A DNA stretch of 11,784 nucleotides, taken from positions 1 through 11,784 of the forward strand of contig CAYZEZ010000147.1 in NCBI GenBank assembly GCA_964477295.1. The letters run 5' to 3'. The position numbers were made by a program, and so were the translations under genes. Positions 1-7,767 of this stretch are shown in pieces. The notes under the pieces were generated by a model that saw only the letters and a program-made list of their open reading frames with translations, had not been told where the DNA came from and made no database searches. Origin of the DNA: CAYZEZ01 sp964477295. GTDB taxonomy: Bacteria > Bacteroidota > Bacteroidia > Bacteroidales > SM23-62. The first letter of the stretch is position 1. Every line of letters starts with the position of its first letter.

Positions 1-227
1 CATGAAGTTGCGGAAGCGTCCGGTGCGCGCGTCGAAGGCATAGGTGATAAAGGCCTGGGCATATATCTGCTTTTTACCAACCTGCCGGAATGGCCGATCT
101 TCCCTGCAAAACCGCCTTGTTTATTGTCGACCATCCTGGATGTCCAGAAAGGGATTATGATCTCATTCAACTGGCGTTCGGCGAAGCGAATAAGGTCGGC
201 TTTTTTCTGGTTTGTTGCGAATGTCAT
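1..227 (-). CDS. AGE-family 2-epimerase (mannobiose/cellobiose 2-epimerase-like), N-terminal part, frameshifted
   Basis: Enzymes of this family interconvert the reducing-end sugar of a disaccharide (for example mannobiose to mannosyl-glucose) in the cytoplasm. The reading starts at the ATG at 227 and gives a leader without a signal peptide, then PFWTSRMVDNKQGGF and GKIGHSGRLV. These fit the conserved start of AGE-superfamily (alpha6/alpha6 barrel) epimerases, where an FW...D...GGF motif precedes a G-x-I/V-x-x-x-G-R turn. After that the frame breaks. Adding one base to the T5 run at 71-75 (A5 on the coding strand) restores a continuous reading (KKQIYAQAFITYAF, then DARTGRFRNFM) to the window edge. 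The gene starts 4 nt after the GH26 stop, so the two are surely co-transcribed, and the GH26 context favours mannobiose as substrate. The break may be a sequencing error or a true lesion, and the gene continues beyond position 1. Only about 75 codons are visible, so the exact substrate is inferred from context. Confidence 0.6.
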   Translation of the reverse strand, partial: MTFATNQKKADLIRFAERQLNEIIIPFWTSRMVDNKQGGFAGKIGHSGRLVKSRYMPRPLSPMPSTRAPDASATS

Positions 228-231
228 TCAA

Positions 232-1395
232 CTAATCCTCCATGGTATACATATCGGGCAGGTCTTCAAGGAACCAGGTAAATTCATCCTTTTCGTAAGA
301 AATAAAATTATCTGCGGAAGGATGGCCCGGGTAAGGAGCATAATGATGTTTGGTGTTTGCATTGCGCCACACCAGCATATAGGATAAGTTACGTGCAAGT
401 GAATCAGATTTTATTGGCTCCAGCACAAAATCTGTCCACCAGGTTGGAATAGGGATGCCATCCAGTCCGGTTTCAGTAAGGGCGACCGGCTTATTCATTT
501 CACGTCCCAGTTTTACCAGGATTCTTAACGCGGATATTCCTTCGGGAATGCTTTCCATGTTGGTAAACGAGTGATAATCATCATAACCTAACACATCGAC
601 ATATTCCTCCCCGGGAAATCGCTCCAGGTACTCCTCTTCAGAATTGAAACGGTCGGGTGAATAACAATACAATACATTATGCAGGCCTTTTTCATCCCTG
701 AGGTATTCGGCAGTAAACCGGTACAGGGTGATATATTCTTCCCTGCTGCAATTGCCTTTGCCCCACCAGAACCAGCTGCCGGTATGTTCATGAAACGGCC
801 TGAAGATAATCGGAACGGGAGTTCCGTCCTCTGTTTTCAGTGCGTGGAGGAAGGTTGCCAGCTTATCGAGGAGCGATTTGTACTGCTCATGTCTTTCTCC
901 GCCTGGAATGATAGCAGATACTGCCGGAGTAACGTCCCATGTATCTCCCCCGGTAACGGGGTTGTCGAAGTGCCAGCTCAGGGTATTAATTCCACCTTTC
1001 TCAAAAGCGTTGACCATCCAATTCTGCATCCGGTTGAAACGCACAGAATCAATGTTCCTCTCAAATCCGATCTCACCTGCATCCCATCCGAAGACGGCCG
1101 GGAATTTACCACACACATCGTGTACATCTGACCTGAAATCTTCGGCCCACCATCCTATACCGTATGCCAGGTCATCCTGGTGGCCGAACATTATCGCATC
1201 GCCCTGGTATTTTAGCAGGTTGTTATACAGGGCACTGGTTTCAGCAGTTGCATCCGGATCAACAGTCTCAATTTCAGCCATCTTTTCCCTGGTTGATGAA
1301 TCACCAGATGAATTGTGCGACTTGCAGGAAGTAGCCATTAAGGTAAAGGACAGAATGAATATCCAGGTAGTTTGTGACAGGTGAGTTATTTTCAT
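232..1395 (-). CDS. GH26 endo-beta-1,4-mannanase, lipoprotein
   Basis: This is a secreted glycoside hydrolase of family 26 that would cut beta-1,4-mannan backbones into mannobiose and short oligosaccharides. The 387-residue product begins with a lipoprotein signal peptide whose lipobox ends at Cys24 (LMATSC), so it should be membrane anchored. No acidic export signal follows the Cys, so the periplasmic or surface face is undecided. Family motifs in order are FGHQDD (about 70-75), FGWDAGEIG (102-110), LSWHFDNP (139-146) and FRPFHEHTGSWFWWG (198-212), which carries the expected acid/base Glu203. Then come YVDVLGYDDYH (265-275) and ALTETG (305-310), which carries the expected nucleophile Glu308. 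No carbohydrate-binding module is present and the length is normal for a single-domain GH26. An epimerase gene follows 4 nt downstream, matching the GH26-epimerase-GH130 mannan pathway of Bacteroides fragilis. A TATCTTAG promoter box lies 22 nt upstream of the start. Confidence 0.93.
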   Translation of the reverse strand: MKITHLSQTTWIFILSFTLMATSCKSHNSSGDSSTREKMAEIETVDPDATAETSALYNNLLKYQGDAIMFGHQDDLAYGIGWWAEDFRSDVHDVCGKFPAVFGWDAGEIGFERNIDSVRFNRMQNWMVNAFEKGGINTLSWHFDNPVTGGDTWDVTPAVSAIIPGGERHEQYKSLLDKLATFLHALKTEDGTPVPIIFRPFHEHTGSWFWWGKGNCSREEYITLYRFTAEYLRDEKGLHNVLYCYSPDRFNSEEEYLERFPGEEYVDVLGYDDYHSFTNMESIPEGISALRILVKLGREMNKPVALTETGLDGIPIPTWWTDFVLEPIKSDSLARNLSYMLVWRNANTKHHYAPYPGHPSADNFISYEKDEFTWFLEDLPDMYTMED

Positions 1396-1417
1396 TTTGA
1401 GTTATTTAATGGTCACT

Positions 1418-1425
1418 CTAAGATA
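1418..1425 (-). promoter_or_regulatory. Putative -7 promoter box of the GH26 gene
   Basis: Read on the minus strand, these bases are TATCTTAG, close to the Bacteroidota sigma-ABfr -7 consensus TAnnTTTG, and they end 22 nt before the GH26 start codon. The same octamer occurs 25 nt before the esterase gene at 10541. The upstream -33 element is weak (TTTA around 1448-1451). This is a motif match only. Confidence 0.45.
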
Positions 1426-1453
1426 AATAAAAAATATGTGTAAGGGCTAAAGG

Positions 1454-1505
1454 GATCATCTGATCAAATTGAAAATAATCACATGATTGGTGTAATTATC
1501 ATGAT
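1454..1505. promoter_or_regulatory. Array of three ATCA/TGAT palindromes, candidate operator
   Basis: Three short perfect inverted repeats sit in the divergent promoter region: GATCA-TC-TGATC (1454-1465), AATCA-CA-TGATT (1477-1488) and ATCATGAT (1498-1505). Their centres are 23 and 19 bp apart, about two helical turns each, so dimers bound to them would lie on roughly one face of the DNA. Relative to the transcription start implied by the box at 1418-1425, they lie at about -45, -68 and -87, which suits an activator of the GH26 operon. They could also control the divergent gene at 1600. The regulator is not identifiable from the window. Confidence 0.4.
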
Positions 1506-1565
1506 TAATGCAACCGGGGATCACCATCCAGAGTATTATCATTGCAAATAATCCGTTGTTTTTGT

Positions 1566-1573
1566 TACTTTAT
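1566..1573 (+). promoter_or_regulatory. Putative -7 promoter box of the T9SS beta-helix gene
   Basis: TACTTTAT partly matches TAnnTTTG and ends 26 nt before the ATG at 1600. A TTG at 1542-1544 lies 21 bp upstream, an acceptable -33 spacing. The flank TTTTTGTTA preceding it is shared with the promoter region of the esterase gene (10501-10509). The match is degenerate at the last two consensus positions. Confidence 0.35.
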
Positions 1574-1599
1574 AGGCATTATAATTAATTACAATCTAA

Positions 1600-4500
1600 A
1601 TGAAAACATATGTACGGTTATTTTTAGTAATCACATTTATTTTATCGGCAACCCTGAGCCAGGCGACAGAAATTCCTGCAGGAGCAGTGAGCGGGACCTG
1701 GACCATGGCCGGGAGTCCTTATAATATAAATGGCAACATCAAGATTGAAGTTGATGATCAGCTGGTGATCGAGCCCGGGGTAGTGGTAAACTTCACTGGA
1801 CATTATGTGTTTGAAGTATTCGGCAGCCTGCAGGCTGTTGGCTCATCCATCGATTCGATTAAATTTACAGCCCCGGATCCATCCATTGGCTGGCAGGGGA
1901 TACGGTTTTCCAACACAGGTACAAACGTTTTAGATTCTACGCGGTTTACCTATTGCATAATAGAGAATGGACTGGCAGAAAGCTCCGGAGGGCGCACGGG
2001 TGCAGGGGGAGGCATATATTGTATTAGCTCTCCCGATATCGTGATCCGGGATTGCCTGATCCGGAACAATTATTCCGAGAATTCCGGGGGCGGAATATTT
2101 CTTGAGGAGTCTTCCAATATTCTTATAATAAATACTACCATTGAAGGAAATGCATGTAATTATGGCGGAGGCGGCATCGGGACCTACAACCACAATTTCC
2201 CAACACTAAGAAATGTGGTGATAAGGAATAACCGGGCTAACCAGTTCGGCGGGGGTATCTATACCCAGTTCGACAGCAGCCCGCTCCTTGCCAATACAAC
2301 CATCGCCGGTAACGTGGCCGGTTTGTCCGGGGGAGGGTTGTACCTCCGTGATTCCATCCCGGTTTTCAGCACTGATGAGCGTTCAAGCATTTACGATAAC
2401 CGGGCTCCTCTCGGATGTGACCTGTATTCGACCCTGCCCGCCACCATTACCGTTGATACGTTTACTGTAGCCAGTCCCACTGACTTTATTGCCAGCCCGA
2501 TAGAAAACTTTCATTTCAATATATCGTATCCCCTTTATGCACAGGCAAATGCAGATCTTTATGTATCACCTGCAGGCAATGACGACAATGACGGGCTCTC
2601 TCCAGGCTCTCCCCTGAGAACCATCCTCCATGCTCAACGGATCATCATCTGTGATGATCAGAATCCCCATACCATATTCCTGGATGCAGGCACCTATTCA
2701 CCATCTACCAACGGGGAAATATTCCCTGTTTATGGCATAAGCAACCTGACCCTCCAGGGAGATGGAAAAACCACAACCATCCTGGATGCCGAACAAAAAG
2801 GGAATATATTGACGGTATACGATACACGCGATGTTGCAGTAAAAAGCCTTACCATTGAAAATGGGAACAGCGGAGGTGTAGTTGCCCGCGATAATGTAGC
2901 ACTGCTGTTAAATGATTTGATCATCAGAAACAACAGTGCACATAACGGAGGTGGCATTTATGCAGATGGATACGTTAACCTTATCCTGGAAGATGTGGAT
3001 ATCACCGATAATAATGCATTTTATGGAGCCGGCCTGTATGCTGCAGACAATGTCACCCTCTGGCTTGATAATGTGACCGTAGCACAGGATACTTCTCTTG
3101 CATACGGAGGCGGGCTATACCTTTATATTGGTACCAGCATAACCATGGAAGGATCTACAATATCTCAGAATTATGCACAATTTGACGGGGGAGGGATTTG
3201 GCTGTACTATGCTTTTATAACGATGTCAGATTTTAGCATTACCGATAACACGGCAGGAAGACAAGGTGGAGGGATATTCTCAGGTAATATGTCTGACCAT
3301 GCTCCGGATTCTGAATTTCATAACGGATCGATCAACGGGAATGTTGCCCTTAACGGGTCTGGAGGTGGATTATACGCACAATCATCCCGAAAATTTATCA
3401 TGGAAAATATGCTGATCCACCATAACTCTTCAAGCGCTTATGGAGCCGGCATTTATGCCCCGTCGTCCTATAATATTGATTTTAAAAACGTAACGATTGC
3501 AAATAATACCGGAGCTTTCAGCGGCAGTGCACTTTATATACCTAATTCTTTTACCAATATCACTATTCAGAACAGCATATTCTGGAACAATACACCAAAC
3601 GAGATCTATGGAGAACCTGACCAGGTTACCTACTCAGATATCAAGGGAGCTTCACTGCAATCCTGGTTTGGCGAAGGATGCATCGATACCGATCCCATGT
3701 TTGTGAATGCTCCGGGAGGGAATTTTGAACTGGCCTGGACCAGTTATCCAACCATCGATGCATCAAAATCACCCTGTATCGATACCGGTGATCCGCAATT
3801 TTTATCTATTGATCCCGACGGATCCCGGAGTGATATGGGATACCAATACTTCCCGCAAAATGTTGATTTTCATCTGAAAGATCTTTCGGCCCCAACTCTT
3901 GTCGCATCCGATTCGAACATATACATTTCTTATATTATTGAAAACAAGGGTCTGAGTGCAGGATACCCCGATACTACGGTGATCTACATTTCTGATGATC
4001 CTTATATCAGCGAAGACGACAGCCTCCTGAGTGTTTATATAGCGGGGTATATACCTGCTGCAGGAGAAACTGTTGTGAATGATACGTTAGCCGTGGCATC
4101 TGATTTTCAGGAAGGGATGTATTATCTTCTGGCAGCTGCCGATGTTTTTAACAGGGTATCTGAAGACGATGAAACCAATAATATGGATTCTGTTATTATA
4201 GAGATCCGGCATTCGCCAAAGATTTCTGACCAACCGGATTCACTGGTGGTATGCCTGGGGGATTCCACCGGATTCAATGTGGTTGCTACCGGCTCTGAAC
4301 CATTGCTTTACCAGTGGAGAAAAGACGGGGTTGAACTGGCCGATTCGACCTTTCCATATCTGCGTCTCGGGATGGCAGCCCTGTCAGATACCGGTGAATA
4401 TGACTGTATCGTTAGTAATGCGGTGGGAACCCTGATAAGTTCAACGGCGGATTTAAAAGTTAACATGCCTGCCTTAATCGCTTCAGAATTTGCTGATACC

Positions 4501-5421
4501 GGGTTGTGTGTCCATGACTCTATCCAGGTTATGATTGAAGCGGGAGGGACCTTTCCTTTAACGTATGACTGGTTCCTTGATGACCAGGAGTTATCCGGGG
4601 TGCCAGATACAATGATCACCCTGGAAAATGCAAGTGCCGCTGAATCCGGAATTTATAAATGTGTGGTAACCAATGTATGTGCCGTGGTTGCAGACAGCTT
4701 CAGGCTCACAGTGAATCCATTGCCGGAACCAACACTGGGGGAAGACACCAGTATTTGCGCCGGGTCGGGCATTGATCTGGATCCCGGAGAATATGAACTG
4801 TATGATTGGACACCGGTTAATGCAGGCAGGATCTATCCGGTTACCGATTCCGGTACCTATACAGTACAGGTTACTGATGCGAATGGTTGTGTTAATGCCG
4901 ATACTATTAAAATTGGAGTGAATCCGTTGCCAGCGTTTACCCTTGGCCCGGACTCTGCCATTTACAATGATGAAACAATCCTGGTCGCTCCCGATAATGA
5001 ATTCACCTTGTACCTCTGGAGTGATGCAAGTACAGAAAACTCATTGTTGGTGGATGGATCATTGCTGACAGAAGGCACCTATCAGTACTGGCTGGATGTC
5101 ACAGATGACAACGGTTGTATGGCTTCAGATACGGTATCGGTGACCATCCTCACCAGGCCGGTATCTATCCGGTGGCAGGAATCACCGGGAATGAACATTC
5201 ATCCCAATCCGGCCACAGGTTATGTAACCGTGACCATTCCAAATCCTTCAGGTAATAGTTACAGCCTTTATGTGGTTGGGTTAACAGGTAAGGTTTACAG
5301 GATCGTTGAGGATATCAAAACCTCAACCTGCGTATTGAATATACGGGATCTGCCAAAAGGGATATATCTCATTGAAATTCATGGACCAGAAAACTTCAGG
5401 GGCAGGATGGTAGTGCAATAG
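1600..5421 (+). CDS. Secreted parallel beta-helix protein with CARDB, Ig-like and T9SS sorting domains
   Basis: This is a very large extracellular protein of 1273 residues; its substrate or ligand is not recognisable. Residues 1-22 form a signal peptide. A capping region (30-104) leads to a first right-handed beta-helix block with GGGIY-like turns near 136, 163, 189, 217 and 244. A motif YVSPAGNDDNDGLSPGSPLRT (321-341) opens a second helix block with turns near 450, 476, 503, 530, 556, 588, 615 and 642. A DPMFVNAPGGNFEL...CIDTGDP segment (698-731) closes it. A CARDB-like domain follows (755-868), then two Ig-like domains (about 873-955 and 957-1038; Cys885/Trp906/Cys936 and Cys970/Trp991/Cys1021), and two tandem SprB-type repeats (1038-1182). 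The T9SS type A sorting domain (about 1195-1273) starts at MNIHPNPATG and contains LPKGIYLIEI, so export across the outer membrane and surface attachment or release are expected. Beta-helix folds include polysaccharide lyases and epimerases, but no catalytic signature is visible, so adhesin or glycan-binding roles are equally possible. An upstream start at 1542 in another frame was rejected. Confidence 0.9.
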   Translation: MKTYVRLFLVITFILSATLSQATEIPAGAVSGTWTMAGSPYNINGNIKIEVDDQLVIEPGVVVNFTGHYVFEVFGSLQAVGSSIDSIKFTAPDPSIGWQGIRFSNTGTNVLDSTRFTYCIIENGLAESSGGRTGAGGGIYCISSPDIVIRDCLIRNNYSENSGGGIFLEESSNILIINTTIEGNACNYGGGGIGTYNHNFPTLRNVVIRNNRANQFGGGIYTQFDSSPLLANTTIAGNVAGLSGGGLYLRDSIPVFSTDERSSIYDNRAPLGCDLYSTLPATITVDTFTVASPTDFIASPIENFHFNISYPLYAQANADLYVSPAGNDDNDGLSPGSPLRTILHAQRIIICDDQNPHTIFLDAGTYSPSTNGEIFPVYGISNLTLQGDGKTTTILDAEQKGNILTVYDTRDVAVKSLTIENGNSGGVVARDNVALLLNDLIIRNNSAHNGGGIYADGYVNLILEDVDITDNNAFYGAGLYAADNVTLWLDNVTVAQDTSLAYGGGLYLYIGTSITMEGSTISQNYAQFDGGGIWLYYAFITMSDFSITDNTAGRQGGGIFSGNMSDHAPDSEFHNGSINGNVALNGSGGGLYAQSSRKFIMENMLIHHNSSSAYGAGIYAPSSYNIDFKNVTIANNTGAFSGSALYIPNSFTNITIQNSIFWNNTPNEIYGEPDQVTYSDIKGASLQSWFGEGCIDTDPMFVNAPGGNFELAWTSYPTIDASKSPCIDTGDPQFLSIDPDGSRSDMGYQYFPQNVDFHLKDLSAPTLVASDSNIYISYIIENKGLSAGYPDTTVIYISDDPYISEDDSLLSVYIAGYIPAAGETVVNDTLAVASDFQEGMYYLLAAADVFNRVSEDDETNNMDSVIIEIRHSPKISDQPDSLVVCLGDSTGFNVVATGSEPLLYQWRKDGVELADSTFPYLRLGMAALSDTGEYDCIVSNAVGTLISSTADLKVNMPALIASEFADTGLCVHDSIQVMIEAGGTFPLTYDWFLDDQELSGVPDTMITLENASAAESGIYKCVVTNVCAVVADSFRLTVNPLPEPTLGEDTSICAGSGIDLDPGEYELYDWTPVNAGRIYPVTDSGTYTVQVTDANGCVNADTIKIGVNPLPAFTLGPDSAIYNDETILVAPDNEFTLYLWSDASTENSLLVDGSLLTEGTYQYWLDVTDDNGCMASDTVSVTILTRPVSIRWQESPGMNIHPNPATGYVTVTIPNPSGNSYSLYVVGLTGKVYRIVEDIKTSTCVLNIRDLPKGIYLIEIHGPENFRGRMVVQ
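4711..5145 (+). repeat. Two tandem SprB-like Ig repeats within the T9SS protein
   Basis: Each unit (residues about 1038-1104 and 1107-1182) opens with VNPLP-x-x-TLG-x-D and ends with a D-x-NGC-x-x-(A/S)D-T segment. In the first, Cys1053 (SICAG) and Cys1097 (NGC) look like a disulfide pair. In the second, the first Cys position is Tyr1122 while Cys1173 remains, so the pair is broken. Confidence 0.55.
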
Positions 5422-5463
5422 CCCTTACACCATGAGTCCGATAAAAAGGAATATCCGGAGTAT

Positions 5464-5484
5464 TGAAAAAGAAATTTTCATTTT
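5464..5484 (+). terminator. Weak hairpin between convergent genes
   Basis: TGAAAA (5464-5469) and TTTTCA (5475-5480) form a 6-bp stem around a 5-nt loop, followed by TTTT, in the 71-bp gap between the stop of the T9SS gene and the stop of the convergent glpF. The stem has a single G-C pair, so it would be a poor intrinsic terminator. No stronger hairpin was found in the gap. Confidence 0.22.
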
Positions 5485-5492
5485 ATCAGGAT

Positions 5493-6242
5493 TTATCTGA
5501 ACAATAACTGGTGCAAAATATACAAAAAGGCTGCAATTACTGATCCTCCCACGGGACCTAAGACCGGTATCCATCCATAGCCCCAGTCACTTTTACCCTT
5601 GTGTTTCATTGGCAGGATAGTGTGCATAATACGGGGCCCCAGGTCCCTGGCCGGGTTAATTGCATATCCTGTGGTTCCTCCGAGAGAGATGCCAATTGCG
5701 GTAACCAGTAAGGCAACCGGAAGTGCTCCCAGTGTGCCCAGGCCGATCTTTGCCTCTTCCACTCCCGGGATATTCATGGAAGGCTCTGAAATGTAAAGCA
5801 GGACAAAAATCAAGACAAAGGTTCCTATCCCCTCACTGATGAGGTTACTTAAGGGTTTGCGAATGGCAGGTCCCGTGGAAAAACAGGCCAGCTGAGCCCC
5901 GGGATCCTCCGTCCTGTTGAAATGATTGTAATAAAACAGCCATACCAGGAAAGCACCCAGGGAGGCGCCGATCATCTGGGCCAGTATAAAGAGGGCTACT
6001 TTTGACCATGGGAAAAGCCCGGCAATAGCCAGTCCCAGAGTAACCGCCGGGTTGATGTGCGCACCGGAAACAGGTCCCGCGACAGTAACCCCAACAAAAA
6101 CCCCGAGTCCCCAGCCCATTGAAATCAGGAGCCATCCGCCACTGTTTCCCTTGGTATCCCTGAGAACTACGTTTGCTACAACTCCGTTTCCCAGGAGGAT
6201 CAGGAGCATTGTACCCAGAACTTCAGCAATTAGTTCATTCAT
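5493..6242 (-). CDS. glpF: Glycerol facilitator (aquaglyceroporin) GlpF
   Basis: This is an inner-membrane MIP-family channel that lets glycerol diffuse into the cell, where GlpK traps it as glycerol-3-phosphate. The 249-residue product shows the two half-repeats of the family: SGAHINPAVT with the first NPA at 64-66, and GYAINPARDLGP with the second at 196-198. Asp200 after the second NPA-Arg is the residue typical of glycerol channels rather than strict water channels. By alignment with E. coli GlpF, the selectivity filter would be Trp44, Tyr193 and Arg199. About six hydrophobic segments are visible. Length is normal, though without the long C-terminal tail of the E. coli protein. It is the last gene of the operon, starting 21 nt after the glpK stop. 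The start has no Shine-Dalgarno sequence, only an A/T-rich leader, as is usual in this phylum. Confidence 0.94.
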   Translation of the reverse strand: MNELIAEVLGTMLLILLGNGVVANVVLRDTKGNSGGWLLISMGWGLGVFVGVTVAGPVSGAHINPAVTLGLAIAGLFPWSKVALFILAQMIGASLGAFLVWLFYYNHFNRTEDPGAQLACFSTGPAIRKPLSNLISEGIGTFVLIFVLLYISEPSMNIPGVEEAKIGLGTLGALPVALLVTAIGISLGGTTGYAINPARDLGPRIMHTILPMKHKGKSDWGYGWIPVLGPVGGSVIAAFLYILHQLLFR

Positions 6243-6263
6243 TTTTGAAATATATATGTATGG

Positions 6264-7760
6264 TTAATTGTCCCAGCCTTTTGCACGCGATATGGCTTTG
6301 TTCCACCCTGCTACCAGGATCTTTTTTTCATGATCCGGGATTTCATTTTTGAATACTCTGTCTGTTGCCCATTGTCCTTGTATCTCATCCACACTACTCC
6401 ATAATTTTACTGCCAGTCCGGCGAGGTAGGCTGCGCCCAATGCAGTGGTCTCAATGCAGACCGGCCTGATCACCGGGATCCCGATCAGGTTGGCCTGGAA
6501 TTGCATCAGCAGGTTGTTTTCTGCAGCTCCGCCATCCACTTTCAGCTCACTGATCCTTATCCCCGAATCGTTTTCCATGGATTGAACGATATCATTCACC
6601 TGGAAGGCAATGCTCTCCAGGGCTGCCCTGGCAATATGGCCTGAATGAACACCCCTTGTCAATCCCGCGATCATTCCCCGGGCATATTGATCCCAGTGGG
6701 GTGCACCAAGCCCGGTAAAGGCCGGTACGAAGTATACCCCTCCATTGTCATCTACGGTTTTTGCAAGTCCCTCAACTTCAGACGAATCGTTGATGATCTT
6801 CAAGCCGTCCCGCAGCCATTGAATCACTGCACCACCAATAAATATACTTCCCTCCAGGGCATAGGTTGTCTCTCCCCTGATCTGCCATGCAATGGTTGTG
6901 ACCAGGTTATTTCTTGATTTCACCGGTCTGTTCCCTGTATTGCACAGGATAAAACAACCGGTACCGTACGTGTTCTTAACAGAACCTTTTTCCAGGCACA
7001 TTTGTCCGAACGTGGCTGCCTGCTGGTCCCCGGCAATACCGGCAATGGGTATCGATATCGTGAGAATATCTGCCATTGTGTGGCCATATATTTCAGACGA
7101 TGACCGCACATCCGGCAGTACATTTTCAGGGATATTGAAGATTTCCAAAAGATCCTTATCCCATGAAATGGTGTTGATATTAAAAAGCATGGTCCGGCTG
7201 GCGTTGCTAACATCTGTTACATGGACCTTCCCTCCGGTCAGTTTCCAGATCAACCAGGAATCTACTGTTCCGAAGGCCAGCTCCCCCGATTCAGCCTTTT
7301 CCCTGGCGCCTTTTACATGGTCAAGGATCCATTTCAGCTTGGTTGCTGAGAAGTAGGCATCAATCACCAGGCCGGTTTTATCCCTGATCTTATCTGAGAG
7401 TCCCTTCTCCTTGAGCTCGTCACAGAACCTTGACGTTCGTCTGTCCTGCCAGACAATGGCATTGTAAACAGGTTCTCCTGTTCGCCTGTTCCATACCAAA
7501 GTGGTCTCTCGCTGGTTAGTGATGCCTATGGCCGCTATATTTGTGGCAGTAAGGTTTTCATCTGCAAGGGCTTTCCGGGCTGTTTCGATTTGTGTCGACC
7601 ATATCTCCTCCGGATCATGTTCAACCCATCCCTGTTCAGGGAAGATCTGGGTGAACTCTTTCCGGGAGCTGCTTATTATCTTTCCGTTGTAATCGAATAC
7701 AATGCTCCTTGAACTGGTCGTTCCCTGGTCGAGGGCCAGGATATATTTTTTACTGTTCAT
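6264..7760 (-). CDS. glpK: Glycerol kinase GlpK
   Basis: This enzyme phosphorylates glycerol with ATP to sn-glycerol-3-phosphate in the cytoplasm. The 498-residue protein is full length for the FGGY kinase family. Seen in order: the N-terminal ATP-phosphate loop LDQGTTSSRS (10-19), TNQRETT (81-87) with substrate-contacting Arg84 and Glu85, GLVIDAYFSATK (130-141), GIAGDQQAA (241-249) with catalytic base Asp245, NTYGTGCF (263-270), and a C-terminal KVDGGAAENN segment (407-416) in the second ATPase lobe. The loop where E. coli GlpK carries GGKGGTR for fructose-1,6-bisphosphate binding reads MADILTISIP here, and the YHFYG loop phosphorylated by HPr in Gram-positive bacteria is also absent, so neither known control seems to apply. 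The start lies 7 nt after the glpD stop, with a GAGAAG Shine-Dalgarno-like stretch, which points to tight co-expression. Confidence 0.97.
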   Translation of the reverse strand: MNSKKYILALDQGTTSSRSIVFDYNGKIISSSRKEFTQIFPEQGWVEHDPEEIWSTQIETARKALADENLTATNIAAIGITNQRETTLVWNRRTGEPVYNAIVWQDRRTSRFCDELKEKGLSDKIRDKTGLVIDAYFSATKLKWILDHVKGAREKAESGELAFGTVDSWLIWKLTGGKVHVTDVSNASRTMLFNINTISWDKDLLEIFNIPENVLPDVRSSSEIYGHTMADILTISIPIAGIAGDQQAATFGQMCLEKGSVKNTYGTGCFILCNTGNRPVKSRNNLVTTIAWQIRGETTYALEGSIFIGGAVIQWLRDGLKIINDSSEVEGLAKTVDDNGGVYFVPAFTGLGAPHWDQYARGMIAGLTRGVHSGHIARAALESIAFQVNDIVQSMENDSGIRISELKVDGGAAENNLLMQFQANLIGIPVIRPVCIETTALGAAYLAGLAVKLWSSVDEIQGQWATDRVFKNEIPDHEKKILVAGWNKAISRAKGWDN

Positions 7761-7767
7761 GATCTTC

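Noticed and set aside
90..387. Short plus-strand open frames at the left end
   Set aside because: They are antisense to the epimerase and GH26 coding regions, which are better supported by motifs and by the 4-nt operon spacing.
679..1384. Open frames of 150 and 168 codons on the plus strand opposite GH26
   Set aside because: Both are antisense to a gene with clear catalytic motifs, and their products show no family resemblance.
1542..1724. 60-codon open frame overlapping the start of the T9SS gene
   Set aside because: It lies in a different frame from the 1273-residue protein and has no recognisable features.
2005..3540. Recurrent GGxGGxGG-like DNA stretches, considered as a tandem repeat or CRISPR-like array
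   Set aside because: They encode the GGGIY turns of beta-helix rungs. The spacing is irregular and the DNA between them is not conserved.
5450..5464. Possible second hairpin AATA...TATT around CCGG
   Set aside because: The stem is four pairs plus a wobble and too weak to call a terminator on either strand.
5845..6135. Open frame within glpF on the same strand
   Set aside because: It is an alternative frame of a well-supported channel gene.
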